Notes: a model not told the origin generated them from the sequence alone. DNA of 64,000 nucleotides from Nocardiopsis dassonvillei_B (GCF_964273065.1 NZ_OZ186815.1:4960001-5024000); one strand, 5' to 3'. Counted from the stretch's first letter, positions 15,627 to 24,880 are shown. Program-made: numbers and translations.

Positions 15627-15828
15627 TGGCCAGGAGGGTGTCACTCGCAAGTGAGGTCGGTCAGGGTCCAGTTCTCGCGTGCGGAGCTCCGCGCAAGCAG
15701 GGAAGAAGCTGTTCCTGGTCCCAGCGGCGTGGTCCGCGCCGGCGACGCCTCCGCCTCCTTGCTTTTTCCCGGCCGCCGAGTAGCTTCTTGACCCTCACAC
15801 CGTGTCAGGCGGTCAACTCGGAGACATC

Positions 15829-16650
15829 ATGTTCACCATCGGAGATTTCGCCCGGCACGGCCGCGTCTCGATCCGCATGCTGCGTCACTACGACGCGACA
15901 GGACTGCTGCACCCGGCCCACGTCGATCCCGCCAGCGGCTACCGCTACTACACCGCGGCCCAGCTCGCCCGCCTCAACCGGATCATCGCGCTCAAGGACC
16001 TCGGCTTCACCCTCCAGCAGGTCCGGGAGATCGTGGACGATCAGGTCGGTGTCGAGGAACTGCGCGGCATGCTGCGGCTGCGGCGGGTCGAACTGGAGAC
16101 CGCGAAGGCTTCCGCGGAAGCCCGACTGGTCCAGGTCGAGGCGAGACTCCGAGCGATCGAGAGTGAGGGGCACATGCCCACCAACGACGTCGTCATCAAG
16201 AACGTCCCCGCCGTCCGGGTGGCGGAGCTGACCGCGACCGCCGCGAGCTTCGAGCCCGAGCACATCAGCCCCGTCATCAGGCCGCTCTACGACGAGCTGT
16301 TCCGGCGCCTGGAGGCGGAGGGCATCACCCCCACGGGCCCCGGTGTCGCCTACTACGAGGACGCCCCGGAGGGCGGCGGCAGGATCACCGTCCACGCCGC
16401 CGTCCAGGTCTCCGCCCCCCTTCGGGACGGCGACCTCCGTGTCCTCGACCTGCCGTCCCTCGACCAGGCGGCGACCATCGTGCACCGCGGTTCGATGGAC
16501 ACCGTGCTCCCCACCGCCCAGACCCTGGCCCGCTGGATCGACGCCAACGGCTACCGGTCGACCGGGCACCCCCGGGAGATCAACCTGGAGTGCCCCGAGG
16601 AGCGCGACGACTGGGTGACGGAACTGCAGGCACCGGTGACCCGGGCCTGA
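15829..16650 (+). CDS. MerR-family transcriptional regulator with GyrI-like effector domain
   Basis: Encodes 273 residues. The ATG at 15829 starts the canonical MerR N-terminus (FTIGDFARHGRVSIRMLRHY); the upstream GTG at 15802 is less likely. The winged helix (about 1-70) is followed by a coiled-coil dimer helix (about 75-115) and a GyrI-like/AraC effector-binding domain (about 118-270) that usually binds hydrophobic drugs, as in BmrR. No transporter gene is adjacent, so the target is unclear. It is divergent from the synthetase-ASCH operon. Confidence 0.92.
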   Translation: MFTIGDFARHGRVSIRMLRHYDATGLLHPAHVDPASGYRYYTAAQLARLNRIIALKDLGFTLQQVREIVDDQVGVEELRGMLRLRRVELETAKASAEARLVQVEARLRAIESEGHMPTNDVVIKNVPAVRVAELTATAASFEPEHISPVIRPLYDELFRRLEAEGITPTGPGVAYYEDAPEGGGRITVHAAVQVSAPLRDGDLRVLDLPSLDQAATIVHRGSMDTVLPTAQTLARWIDANGYRSTGHPREINLECPEERDDWVTELQAPVTRA

Positions 16651-16793
16651 GCGGGCGCCCCTGGTCCCGGCCGGGACCAGGACCTGGCCCGGGGGCGGGT
16701 GGCGGGAACCACGAAGCGTCCTACCGCCCGCTCCCCTCCCGGGGCTTTCCGTGACGGGCCGGTGCGGCGGCGAGGAGCCCGCGCCGGTCCGCC

Positions 16794-17024
16794 TCAGCGG
16801 CCTTCGGTCCCGTTCCTGCGGGCCGCGGCCCTGGCGCCCCGCCGACGCAGATCGATCCGTGCCGTCCATTCGTAGACCGCGTCGTACCCGGCGATTCCGA
16901 TCCCCATCAGCCCCAGGAGGCCGGTGATCACCGTGGCCGGGATCAGGTCCAGCATCCTGAAGAGCACCGCCAGGGCCAAAAGTCCGGCCCCGAGACCGAG
17001 GCCCCACTTTCCGATACCGCTCAT
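16794..17024 (-). CDS. Small membrane protein, hypothetical
   Basis: Encodes 76 residues with two closely spaced hydrophobic helices (about 5-22 and 28-47), followed by a basic tail rich in Arg and Ala. The positive tail suggests a cytoplasmic C-terminus. No recognised family. The gene stands alone, upstream of the convergent MerR gene end. Confidence 0.6.
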   Translation of the reverse strand: MSGIGKWGLGLGAGLLALAVLFRMLDLIPATVITGLLGLMGIGIAGYDAVYEWTARIDLRRRGARAAARRNGTEGR

Positions 17025-17143
17025 ACCGTCCGACCCTCTCGAACCCGCCCCGACCGTTCGAGGCCCGGCAAGCGTAGCGAGAACCGGCCCGGACGCGGCT
17101 TGCGCGCCACCGCCCCAGTGCGGCCGCGACCGCCCACCGCCCC

Positions 17144-17983
17144 TCAGCCCAGAGCCTGCGCCCCGATGACCGACAGCAGCCGGAGCCTCTCGTGGCTCTC
17201 ACTGCCCGGGACGGCCGTGTAGACCAGCAGCGAGTGCGACTGGTCCGGGTCGACCAGCCTCTGGCAGTGCAGCTCCAGGGCGCCGACCTCCGGGTGGACG
17301 AAGTGCTTGACCTCGTGCGGCCGCACCCCCACCTCGTGCTCCTCCCACACCCGCCGGAACTCCCCGCTCCGCTCCAGCAGCAGCTCCGCGAGGTGGGCCG
17401 CCGGTGAGTCCGGCCCCCGGAGGGTGAGGACCTGGCGCAGCCCCGAGGCGTACATGCGGGAGAGGAACGCATGCTCCTCCGGCGCGTACAGCAGCCGCGA
17501 CCCCGGATCCGTGAACCACCGGTACCCGATGCTGCGCTCGGGCCCCGTGAACCGGGTCGTGTCCCCGGTCAGCGCCACCCCCATCGGGCTCTGCCGCAGC
17601 GTCTCCCCGAGTTCTGTGACGATCTCCGCCGGGGTGTCGTCCAACCGGTCCAGGATCCGTAGCAGGCCGGGGCTGACATGTTCGCTCACCGCGCCGCGCG
17701 CGGGCGGGTTGTGCCCGGCAAGACGGAACAGGTGGTCCCGCTCGTCGAGCGACAGGTGCAACCCCTGGGCGATCGAGGCCAGCATCTGGTGCGACGGCTG
17801 CGGCCCGCGCTCCTGTTCGAGCCGCGAGTAGTAGTCCGTCGACATGTGGCACAGCACCGCGACCTCCTCGCGCCGCAACCCCTTGGTCCTGCGCCTCCGC
17901 CCCCGCAGCATGCCGACATCCTCGGGTTGCAGCGCCTCCCGCCGGCTCCGGAGGAACTCCGCCAGTCCGGTGCGATCGATCAC
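17144..17983 (-). CDS. XRE-family regulator with MmyB-like ligand-binding domain
   Basis: Encodes 279 residues. The GTG at 17983 is chosen because a GAAGG site precedes it and the family usually begins just before the FLRSRREAL segment; a GTG at 18010 is the alternative. The N-terminal HTH contains the family motif GLRREEVA followed by STDYYSRLEQERG. The C-terminal MmyB-like PAS-type domain (about 100-275) ends with a conserved hydrophobic segment. These proteins usually repress a divergent reductase or dehydrogenase gene, and a short-chain dehydrogenase gene lies divergently 314 bp away. Confidence 0.92.
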   Translation of the reverse strand: MIDRTGLAEFLRSRREALQPEDVGMLRGRRRRTKGLRREEVAVLCHMSTDYYSRLEQERGPQPSHQMLASIAQGLHLSLDERDHLFRLAGHNPPARGAVSEHVSPGLLRILDRLDDTPAEIVTELGETLRQSPMGVALTGDTTRFTGPERSIGYRWFTDPGSRLLYAPEEHAFLSRMYASGLRQVLTLRGPDSPAAHLAELLLERSGEFRRVWEEHEVGVRPHEVKHFVHPEVGALELHCQRLVDPDQSHSLLVYTAVPGSESHERLRLLSVIGAQALG

Positions 17984-18297
17984 GGCACGCCTTCTTCCTG
18001 CCAGGGACACGAGGCTCCGGAGCCCGGGCCTCCGGGATCCGCGGTTCGGGGATCCGGGTTCTCAGGACTCCGAGGCCCTCAAAGGGACTCAGGGGACCCG
18101 GGCCCCGCCACCAGAACCTCGGTAGGGCGCCACCAGGGCCTTCCTCCGTGTCTACCGCCCGCGCGAGCCCCCGACAACGGATCGCCGATCCCCCCTTGAG
18201 CTCGGGCAGCGGCCGCGCCGGCCCCGGATCGGGAGTCCCTGGATGACTCCGCCGACTTCGCCGATCGTGAGACCAACACGACCCAGGGAGCAGAACC

Positions 18298-19242
18298 ATG
18301 CCTCGCCGAACCATCGACATCACCGTGCCCGACCTGACCGGGAGGCTCGCCCTCGTCACCGGCGCGAGCGACGGTATGGGCCTGGGCATGGCCGAACGCC
18401 TGGCCGCGGCCGGCGCGGAGGTCCTCCTGCCCGTCCGCAACCCCCGCAAGGGCGAGGCCGCCGTCGCGAGGATCCGCCGCGACAACCCGGGCGCCCGGGT
18501 CTCCCTGCGCGCCCTCGACCTCTCCTCGCTCGACTCCGTCGCTGCCCTCGGGGACACGCTCCGCGGCGAGGGCCGCCCGATCCACATCCTCATCAACAAC
18601 GCGGGCGTGATGACCCCGCCCGACCGGCAGACCACGGCGGACGGTTTCGAGCTCCAGTTCGGCACCAACCACCTCGGCCACTTCGCGCTCGTCGGCCACC
18701 TCCTCCCGCTCCTGCGCGCAGGCCGCGCCCGCATCACCTCACAGATCAGCATCGCCGCGAGTCGCGGCACCATCAACTGGGACGACCCGAACTGGGAACG
18801 CTCCTACGACGGCATGCGCGCCTACCGCCAGTCGAAGATCGCGTTCGGGCTCTTCGGCCTCGAACTCCAGCGGCGCAGCCGAGCCCACGGATGGGGCATC
18901 ACCAGCAACCTGTCCCACCCCGGCGTGGCCCCGACCAGCCTGCTCGCCGCCCGCCCCGAGGTCGGCCGCGACCGGGACACACCGGGAGTGCGCCTGATCC
19001 GGTTCCTGTCCGCCCGCGGCATCCTCGTCGGCACCGTCGAGACCGCGAAGCTCCCCGCCCTCATGGCCGCGACCGACCCCACCGCCGAGCCCGGCGTGCT
19101 CTACGGTCCCAGCGGCCCCGGGAACCTCGGCGGACGGCCCGCCGAACAGAGGCTCTACCCGCCCCTGCGCAGCCCGCAGGAGGCCGAGCAGGTCTGGCAG
19201 GTCTCCGAGCAGCTCACCCGGACCGCCATCCCCGCCACCTGA
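18298..19242 (+). CDS. Short-chain dehydrogenase/reductase (retinol dehydrogenase-like)
   Basis: Encodes 314 residues. The cofactor motif TGASDGMG lies at 21-28, NNAG follows, and the catalytic YRQSK (Tyr176, Lys180) is clear. The catalytic Ser region reads ITSQISIAAS. Arg after beta 2 (VRNPRKG) suggests NADP preference. Length and the post-active-site segment fit the retinol dehydrogenase/WW-oxidoreductase-like SDR group. It is divergent from an MmyB-type XRE regulator, the usual arrangement in which the regulator controls the dehydrogenase. Confidence 0.9.
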   Translation: MPRRTIDITVPDLTGRLALVTGASDGMGLGMAERLAAAGAEVLLPVRNPRKGEAAVARIRRDNPGARVSLRALDLSSLDSVAALGDTLRGEGRPIHILINNAGVMTPPDRQTTADGFELQFGTNHLGHFALVGHLLPLLRAGRARITSQISIAASRGTINWDDPNWERSYDGMRAYRQSKIAFGLFGLELQRRSRAHGWGITSNLSHPGVAPTSLLAARPEVGRDRDTPGVRLIRFLSARGILVGTVETAKLPALMAATDPTAEPGVLYGPSGPGNLGGRPAEQRLYPPLRSPQEAEQVWQVSEQLTRTAIPAT

Positions 19243-19284
19243 CCTACAAGGGGAGGACGGCGGAGGCCCGGCGACAATGGGGGC

Positions 19285-20301
19285 ATGACCCCCTCATCCA
19301 TCCCGCACCCCAGCGAAGGACACCGGTCGTCCCCTCGGGCCGGGGACGACCGGGACCCGACGGCGACGACGCGCGCCGTCACCGCCCGTCTCATCGCCCT
19401 GGACACCCGTATCGGCGCCCGACACCTGGTCGCGGACGCCGCCTCGGCGGCTTCGGCCGCCCGCCGTGCGGTGCGCCTCAGGACCGGGGCCGTCTCCGCG
19501 GCCGCAAGCGGGGCCGACCGGGACCTGCTCTCCGCCGCTGCGGAAGCCCACCAGGTCGCCGGGTGGATCGCCTACGACGCCGAGCACCAGCGCCTGTCCC
19601 GGCGGATGAGCCTGGAGGCGCTGCGGCTGGCGCGCGCCGCCGGGGACCGCTCGATGGAGCACTTCGTGCTCGCCCAGCTCGCCATGCAGGACGTGCACGT
19701 CCCCCGACCGGACGAGGCCGCCCGCATCTGCGACACGGTGTCGGTGCAGACCCGCGGCAGTGTGCGCACCCTGTTCACGCTGCGGGCGGCACGGGCCGCG
19801 GCACAACTGGGCGAGCGGATGCGCGCACTGGACCTGATCCGCCTGACGCACAGCCGCCACCTGGACGGTCCGCGTGAGGGGGACCCCGCCTGGGCCTGGT
19901 GGGTGAACGAGGCGGAGATCGCCTGGCACCACGCCATGATCCACGCCGACACCGGGGACCGGGCCGGTGCCGTCGAGCGGTTCGCCGCCGCCACCGACCG
20001 CCCGGGGTACGCGCGCGCCGTGTTCGTCGCCCACGCGAGCCTGCTGTGGGCGCTGGCACGGGCGGGCGCCTGGGGCGAAGCCGAGGAGGTGCTGGTCCGC
20101 GAGGTGCTCCCGCGCCTGGGGGAGGTGTCCTCGGTGCGCGTCGAACGGATGCTCGCCGAGGCGGCCCACCGGCTCGACGGGGCCGCCCGGCGACCGAGCC
20201 TGCGCGACACGGCCCATGCTCTCGTCGCGACCCTGGAGTCCTTCCGCGCCGGGTCCTCGACCGGGCCGGACGCCCCGGCCACCCGTCCCCGCTCCGGATG
20301 A
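19285..20301 (+). CDS. TPR-like helical protein without HTH
   Basis: Encodes 338 residues of alpha-helical, Ala/Arg-rich sequence with repeated helix pairs (for example AAEAHQVAGWIAYDAEHQRLS and MEHFVLAQLAMQDVHV). This is typical of the TPR part of actinobacterial XRE-TPR regulators, but no N-terminal HTH is present. The ATG lies 7 nt after a GACAAT -10-like box with no separate ribosome binding site, so the message may be leaderless. It follows the SDR gene by 42 bp. Function unknown. Confidence 0.7.
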   Translation: MTPSSIPHPSEGHRSSPRAGDDRDPTATTRAVTARLIALDTRIGARHLVADAASAASAARRAVRLRTGAVSAAASGADRDLLSAAAEAHQVAGWIAYDAEHQRLSRRMSLEALRLARAAGDRSMEHFVLAQLAMQDVHVPRPDEAARICDTVSVQTRGSVRTLFTLRAARAAAQLGERMRALDLIRLTHSRHLDGPREGDPAWAWWVNEAEIAWHHAMIHADTGDRAGAVERFAAATDRPGYARAVFVAHASLLWALARAGAWGEAEEVLVREVLPRLGEVSSVRVERMLAEAAHRLDGAARRPSLRDTAHALVATLESFRAGSSTGPDAPATRPRSG

Positions 20302-20445
20302 CGCCCCGGCCCGGGGACCGGGCTCAGAGCCGGCCGCGTTCCGGGCCGGTACCGACCCGATCCGTCCGGCCGCGCCCAGGCCGTCCGAAGAACACACCGG
20401 CGACATCCGCCGCCGAACGCGGCCGGAGGCGGCGGACGCCTCCCG

Positions 20446-21414
20446 TCACGGCTCCACGACGTCGATCACCACGTTCCCGAGCTTGCGCCCCGTCTCCACG
20501 AACTCGTACGCCTCCACGATCCGCTCCAGCGGGTAGTGCCGGTCGATCAGCGGCCGGAACCCCCCGGTCGCCAGCAGGTCGGCGAACCAGCGGACCATCT
20601 CCTGGTCTTCCGAGGGGACAGGGAAACGCACCGTCCGCCCCGGCAGCCACGGGGTCGTCAGCGCCAGCGCCGCGTTCTGCCAGTACGGCCCCACGTCCGA
20701 GGACGCGAACCGGCCCTTGGGCGTGAGCAGCCTCCTGCACTCCCCGTACGTGCTCTTGCCGACCGCGTCGAGGACGACGTCGTAGGTCTCCCCGCCCGCC
20801 GTGAAGTCCCCGGCCTCGAAGTCGACGACCCGGTCGGCCCCCAGGTCCCGAACGGTGTCCACGTGGGCGGTCGGCGCCGTCGCGGTCACCTCGGCCCCCA
20901 AGGCCTTCAGCAACTGCACCGCGGCCGATCCGATCGCCCCCGTCGCCCCGTGGACGAACACCCGGTCGCCCTCCACGACGCGGAGCCACCGTGCCGCCGA
21001 CAGCGCGTAGTGGGAGCCCTCGGTCGCACAGGCCGCCGCGGCGAAGGACACCCCGTCCGGGATCTGCGCGACCATCCCCGAGGCGGGGACCGCCAGGTAC
21101 TCCGCGTGGGCGCCGAAGGCACCCTCGTTGTACCCGAAGACGCGGTCGCCGGGGGAGAAGCCGTCGACCGAAGCCCCGACCTTCTCGACCACCCCCGCGT
21201 ACTCGGTGCCCAGCACCCGTCGGCGCGGCCGCGTCAGGCCGGTGAAACTGCGCACGAAGAAGGGATGGGCGGCCCGGTAGGCGCAGTCCGTCCGGTTCAC
21301 CGTGGTCGCGTGCACGCGGACCAGCAGGTCGCCGTCACCGGCTTCGGGGAGGGGGACGTCCTCGATCCGCACCACATCCGGGGGACCGTACCGATCGTGC
21401 ACCGCGGCTCTCAT
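20446..21414 (-). CDS. NAD(P)-dependent zinc-free alcohol dehydrogenase/quinone oxidoreductase (MDR)
   Basis: Encodes 322 residues with the medium-chain dehydrogenase layout. A GroES-like N-terminal domain (GTEYAGVVEKVG, GDRVFGY) is followed by a Rossmann domain with VFVHGATGAIGSAAVQLLKALG. Catalytic and structural zinc ligands of alcohol dehydrogenases are missing, which fits the QOR/RTN4IP1-like group. Such enzymes reduce enones, quinones or aldehydes with NADPH. The gene is monocistronic and convergent with the TPR gene. Confidence 0.9.
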   Translation of the reverse strand: MRAAVHDRYGPPDVVRIEDVPLPEAGDGDLLVRVHATTVNRTDCAYRAAHPFFVRSFTGLTRPRRRVLGTEYAGVVEKVGASVDGFSPGDRVFGYNEGAFGAHAEYLAVPASGMVAQIPDGVSFAAAACATEGSHYALSAARWLRVVEGDRVFVHGATGAIGSAAVQLLKALGAEVTATAPTAHVDTVRDLGADRVVDFEAGDFTAGGETYDVVLDAVGKSTYGECRRLLTPKGRFASSDVGPYWQNAALALTTPWLPGRTVRFPVPSEDQEMVRWFADLLATGGFRPLIDRHYPLERIVEAYEFVETGRKLGNVVIDVVEP

Positions 21415-21480
21415 GCCACGACGCTACCTGTGCGGTCCCCGCGCCTCCACCCCCCGCCGGTGTCGGTTCCGTGGCCGGAC

Positions 21481-21518
21481 GGGAAACCCCGTGCCGGTCG
21501 GGGAACCCCGTGCCGGTC
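21481..21518. repeat. Two 19-bp tandem repeats with a GGGGAACCCC palindrome
   Basis: GGGAAACCCCGTGCCGGTC and GGGGAACCCCGTGCCGGTC differ at one base and are directly adjacent; a third degenerate copy follows to about 21537. They lie 66 bp upstream of the MDR dehydrogenase start and beyond the end of the peroxidase gene, so they could act as an operator. Confidence 0.55.
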
Positions 21519-21646
21519 GGGAATCCCGCCGGCCCCGTGACGGCCCTGGCGGAGGAACGGCCGGGACCCCGCGGCGGCGGGGCCCCGGAACCGTCCCCGG
21601 TCCACGCGGACCGGCACGATGAACAGCGCGGGGACCGTTCCGCGGA

Positions 21647-22135
21647 TCAGCCGGGCAGTACGGCCTCGATCGCCTCGACGACCTCCTCGGACTCCGGCTC
21701 GGCCTGCGGGGAGAAGCGCGCGGCGACGGTGCCGTCCGGGGCGATGAGGAACTTCTCGAAGTTCCAGCGGACGTCCCCGCTGTGCCCCCCGGCGTCGGCG
21801 ACGGAGACCAGCGACGAGTACAGCGGGTGCCGCCCCTCGCCGTTCACGTCGACCTTCTCCGTCATCGGGAAGGTGACGCCGTAGGTGGTCGAGCAGAAGG
21901 CGGAGATCTCCTCGGGGGAGCCCGGCTCCTGTCCCATGAACTGGTTGCACGGAACGCCCAGCACGGTGAAGCCGCGCTCCTCGTACCGCTTCTGGAGGCT
22001 CTCCAGGCCCGCGTACTGCGGGGTCAGCCCGCACCGGGACGCGACGTTGACGACCAGCACCGCCTTTCCCCGGTACTGCGGGAGGTCGGCGGAACCGCCG
22101 GTGAGGGCGTCGATCTCCACATCGAGAACGGACAT
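21647..22135 (-). CDS. Glutathione peroxidase-family thiol peroxidase
   Basis: Encodes 162 residues. The active-site segment NVASRCGLTPQY has Cys35 where animal enzymes have selenocysteine. GVPCNQFMGQEPG and WNFEKFLI supply the other tetrad residues. Bacterial Cys-Gpx proteins usually use thioredoxin and reduce organic hydroperoxides. The start is well supported by AAGGAG 6 nt upstream of the ATG. It is a single-gene unit. Confidence 0.95.
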   Translation of the reverse strand: MSVLDVEIDALTGGSADLPQYRGKAVLVVNVASRCGLTPQYAGLESLQKRYEERGFTVLGVPCNQFMGQEPGSPEEISAFCSTTYGVTFPMTEKVDVNGEGRHPLYSSLVSVADAGGHSGDVRWNFEKFLIAPDGTVAARFSPQAEPESEEVVEAIEAVLPG

Positions 22136-22326
22136 GTCACTCCTTGCTCTGCGGGACTCTCCGTTGTCGGACACCTTCTCACCCCGGCTCCGGACGCTTG
22201 CCGGGGGCACACGCCGAAGCCGGCGGGCCGCTGCCCTGTTCCTGCGGCGTCCAGGACAGGGGCCGACCCGGGACGCCTCCCGGCATCGTCACCGTGAGCT
22301 CCGCAGGCCGAAGCGGGAGGGACGCG

Positions 22327-22584
22327 ATGCCCGAACAGAACAGCGCCGCGCCCGAGGACTGCACGACCGCCACGGAGCCGAGCAGTGGCATTCCGCGGTC
22401 GCGGCGGCGGGCGACCGCGCCGCCCCGGAGCTCAGGAAGCGCGTCGACCAGGGGGGCGGCCTCCCGGGCCGCGGTGCGCGCGGGGCGGGAGGCCGTCGCC
22501 GGGTCCGCGCAACAGGCGGAGGCGGAGGCGGCACGCTCCCCGCTGCGTGCGACGGGCGGGGCCCGCCCCCTCCCCGCGCTCTGA
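22327..22584 (+). CDS. Possible small hypothetical protein
   Basis: An 85-codon frame follows a good ribosome binding site (GGAGG, 6 nt before ATG) and starts MPEQNSAAPEDC. The composition (Ala, Arg, Ser) is not distinctive. An adjacent frame contains a more protein-like stretch in the middle, so this may be a small gene damaged by frameshifts. No family recognised. Confidence 0.3.
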   Translation: MPEQNSAAPEDCTTATEPSSGIPRSRRRATAPPRSSGSASTRGAASRAAVRAGREAVAGSAQQAEAEAARSPLRATGGARPLPAL

Positions 22585-22777
22585 GCAGGGACGGCCTTCC
22601 CGTTTGCAACAGGGGATCCGGGAGTTGAAAACCTGGAATCCAGATTTCTTCTGGCGGGGGAGCCGAACCGTTCGGGTGTGTCCGGGGGAATCGGCCCCGG
22701 GACGGGGCCGGAACGGGCAGGATGGCGCGGCGGGGGAGTGGTCACCCCGCGTCACCGTCGTCCACCGAAGGAGAACA

Positions 22778-23617
22778 GTGTTCCTCCCGGCCCCGTCCCT
22801 GCCCGACCTGGACTCCTGCTGGCTGCGCGCCGCCCACCACCTCGGCGCGCGCCCGGACACCGCCGTCCCGCACCCGGGTTCGGGTGGTCACACCCGCAGC
22901 GGCCCGGTCACCACCGCCGAAGGGGAGCCCGGCTGGCTGCGGATCTGGTGTGCGCCCGAGGCGGAGGGCGCCGTGTGGGAGGGGCCGGTCCTGGCCGCCC
23001 ACCTCTTCGACGGGCACGTCCCGCGCCCGGCGCTCCTGGCCGAGGCCGCCTGGGACGGGGAGGACGGCGACCGCTGGGCGGTGCAGGCGCACCTGTACGA
23101 GCGGCTGCCCTCGCCGCCCCTGTCACCGGGGCCGGTGCTGCACCGGGCACCGGAGCTGTCCGGACAGTGGTGGGGGGACCTGGCCGAGGCCCTCACCTCG
23201 ATCCGCGGGGTTCCCCCGCACCCGGAGCGCACGGTCGTCGACCAGGGGTACGTCCACCGCATCCCGGACGTGCTGCCCGAACTCGCGGGCGAGGACCTCA
23301 CCGTCGAGCGCTGGGAGACCGCCCACGGCGACCTGCACTGGGCCAACCTCACCGGGGAGCCGCTGCGCATCATCGACTGGGAGGGCTGGGGCACCGCCCC
23401 GGCGGGCTTCGACGCCGCCCTGCTGTACACGTACGCGCTGCCGGTGCCGGACGCCGCCCGCCGCGTGCGTGCGGAGTTCGCGGACCTGCTGGACACCCCG
23501 TCCGGCCGCCTGGCGCAGTTGGCCGTCGCCGCCGAGGTCGTCCAGGCCGCCGCCCACGACGACCCCCACGCCCACCTGGAGCCGTTCGTCCGACAGCACC
23601 TGAGAAGCCTGCTCTGA
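22778..23617 (+). CDS. Aminoglycoside phosphotransferase-like (APH) kinase
   Basis: Encodes 279 residues; the GTG start follows AAGGAG by 5 nt. The kinase catalytic loop HGDLHWANL and the metal-binding motif RIIDWEGWG are present, as in APH/choline-kinase-like enzymes. The N-lobe is degenerate; the usual lysine-containing strand is not obvious. Substrate unknown, and antibiotic resistance cannot be claimed. The gene lies 83 bp upstream of a TetR regulator gene. Confidence 0.85.
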   Translation: MFLPAPSLPDLDSCWLRAAHHLGARPDTAVPHPGSGGHTRSGPVTTAEGEPGWLRIWCAPEAEGAVWEGPVLAAHLFDGHVPRPALLAEAAWDGEDGDRWAVQAHLYERLPSPPLSPGPVLHRAPELSGQWWGDLAEALTSIRGVPPHPERTVVDQGYVHRIPDVLPELAGEDLTVERWETAHGDLHWANLTGEPLRIIDWEGWGTAPAGFDAALLYTYALPVPDAARRVRAEFADLLDTPSGRLAQLAVAAEVVQAAAHDDPHAHLEPFVRQHLRSLL

Positions 23618-23648
23618 CCGGAGCCCGCAGTCGATCCGGGCCTTGTGA

Positions 23649-23667
23649 AAACGAGCGGCGCTCGTTT
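23649..23667. promoter_or_regulatory. Perfect palindrome, probable TetR operator
   Basis: AAACGAGC-GGC-GCTCGTTT is a 19-bp perfect palindrome with an odd centre, 33 bp upstream of the TetR gene start. It is followed by TTTAATGT, which could be part of the -10 box. This is the typical position of an autoregulatory TetR-family operator. The regulator-site pairing is inferred from position. Confidence 0.7.
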
Positions 23668-23700
23668 AATGTGGCCCGACCGACCCCCGAGGAGGCCGAC

Positions 23701-24303
23701 GTGGGACGCCCCCGCACCCCCCTGCTGAGCCGGGAGCGCATCGCGCGCGCGGCCCTGGAGATGGTCCGCGAGCAGGGCGACTTCACCGTCGCCGCGCTCG
23801 CCGCGCACCTGGGCGTGCGGGTCTCCTCCCTCTACAACCACGTCCGCTCCAAGTCCGAGATCATCCAGGCCATCCGCCGCGACCGCATCCTCCCCGTACT
23901 GGAGCGGCTCCGGGACGAACCCGACCCCCGGCGCCTGCTCGAACTCCTCGTCCGCGACTACTACGAGTTCCTCAGCGGGGTCCCCCAGCTCATCCCGCTG
24001 CTCATCTCCGAGCCCGTCCGGCAGGCGGAGATGCTCGCCTACTACGACCTCATCGCCCGGTCGATCACCCGCATGGGCGTGCCCGAGGAAGAGGTCATGC
24101 CCGCCCTCGGCCTGCTGGAGGGCTATGTGCTCGGCGCCGCCATGGACCTGGGGTCGGAGCCCTTCGACCCCAGGGACATGGACGGGGCGCCGCACCTGCG
24201 CGGCGCCCTCGCCCACCGGGACGCCGCCGACCCGCTCAGGCTCCGCTCCTTCGAGACCGGCCTCGCGATCGTGCTCCGCGGCCTGGCCGCGGGCTCCCGC
24301 TGA
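23701..24303 (+). CDS. TetR-family transcriptional regulator
   Basis: Encodes 200 residues. The N-terminal TetR HTH shows RERIARAALEMVREQGDFTV, then ALAAHLGVRVSSLYNHVRSK (residues about 10-52). The C-terminal ligand-binding domain has the SGVPQLIPLL and GLLEGYVLGAAMDLGSE segments of the TetR_C_33-like type. The GTG at 23701 has GAGGAGG upstream. It probably represses itself and the downstream transporter remnant and amidohydrolase genes through the palindrome at 23649. Confidence 0.93.
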   Translation: MGRPRTPLLSRERIARAALEMVREQGDFTVAALAAHLGVRVSSLYNHVRSKSEIIQAIRRDRILPVLERLRDEPDPRRLLELLVRDYYEFLSGVPQLIPLLISEPVRQAEMLAYYDLIARSITRMGVPEEEVMPALGLLEGYVLGAAMDLGSEPFDPRDMDGAPHLRGALAHRDAADPLRLRSFETGLAIVLRGLAAGSR

Positions 24304-24379
24304 ACCGTCCCGCGCCCCGTCCGCGCCTCCCGCTCGGGCACCCCCCGTCGCCGGTCCCCGCCGGCAGTGAGGAACCCCC

Positions 24380-24880
24380 TTGAACCCCTCCCCGGGCCCG
24401 CGCCCCCTGCTGGGCCTCATGTCCGCTTGGGTCTACGCCCTGCTGCCCGCCGGCCTCGTCCCCGCGATCATCGCCCGCCTCGTCGGCGGACTCGGGGTGG
24501 GCCTCGAACCCGCCGGGGCGACCGCCACCGCCATGACGATCGCCGACGGCGCCGCCGTCCTCGGGTCCCGCCGCCTGGCCGAACGCGGCCACCGCACCGC
24601 GACCGCCCGCGCCGGAGTGGCGGTCCTGGCCGGCGCGTCCGCCGTGGGCGCGCCGTTCCCCGGACCGGCGGTCGCCATGGCCGCGATCGTGGTCGGCGGG
24701 CTCGGCTCCGGTCCGGTCGTCGCCGCCGCGACCGCGCACGAGGACCCCGACCGCGCGACCACCGCGGCCATCATCGTCAACCGGCCGGCCGTCGCCGCCG
24801 TACGCGCCGAGAAGGCCGGCGCGCACACCGCTTCCACCGCTTCCACCGCTCCGCAGACCCCCGAGGAGATCGCACCTTGA
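24380..24880 (+). CDS. MFS transporter remnant (truncated)
   Basis: Encodes 166 residues from a TTG (GAGG upstream), or from the ATG at 24419. It contains about four hydrophobic segments resembling the start and a few later helices of an MFS transporter, but a full transporter needs about 400 residues. The reading frame is intact and ends in a TTGA overlap with the amidohydrolase gene, so it may be an internally deleted MFS gene kept as a coupling leader. TetR-MFS-amidohydrolase would be a normal operon order. Confidence 0.5.
   Translation: MNPSPGPRPLLGLMSAWVYALLPAGLVPAIIARLVGGLGVGLEPAGATATAMTIADGAAVLGSRRLAERGHRTATARAGVAVLAGASAVGAPFPGPAVAMAAIVVGGLGSGPVVAAATAHEDPDRATTAAIIVNRPAVAAVRAEKAGAHTASTASTAPQTPEEIAP

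Noticed and set aside
22289..22745. Leftward frames of 106 and 188 codons opposite the small frame at 22327
   Set aside because: Composition is Pro/Arg-rich without start signals; they look like shadows.
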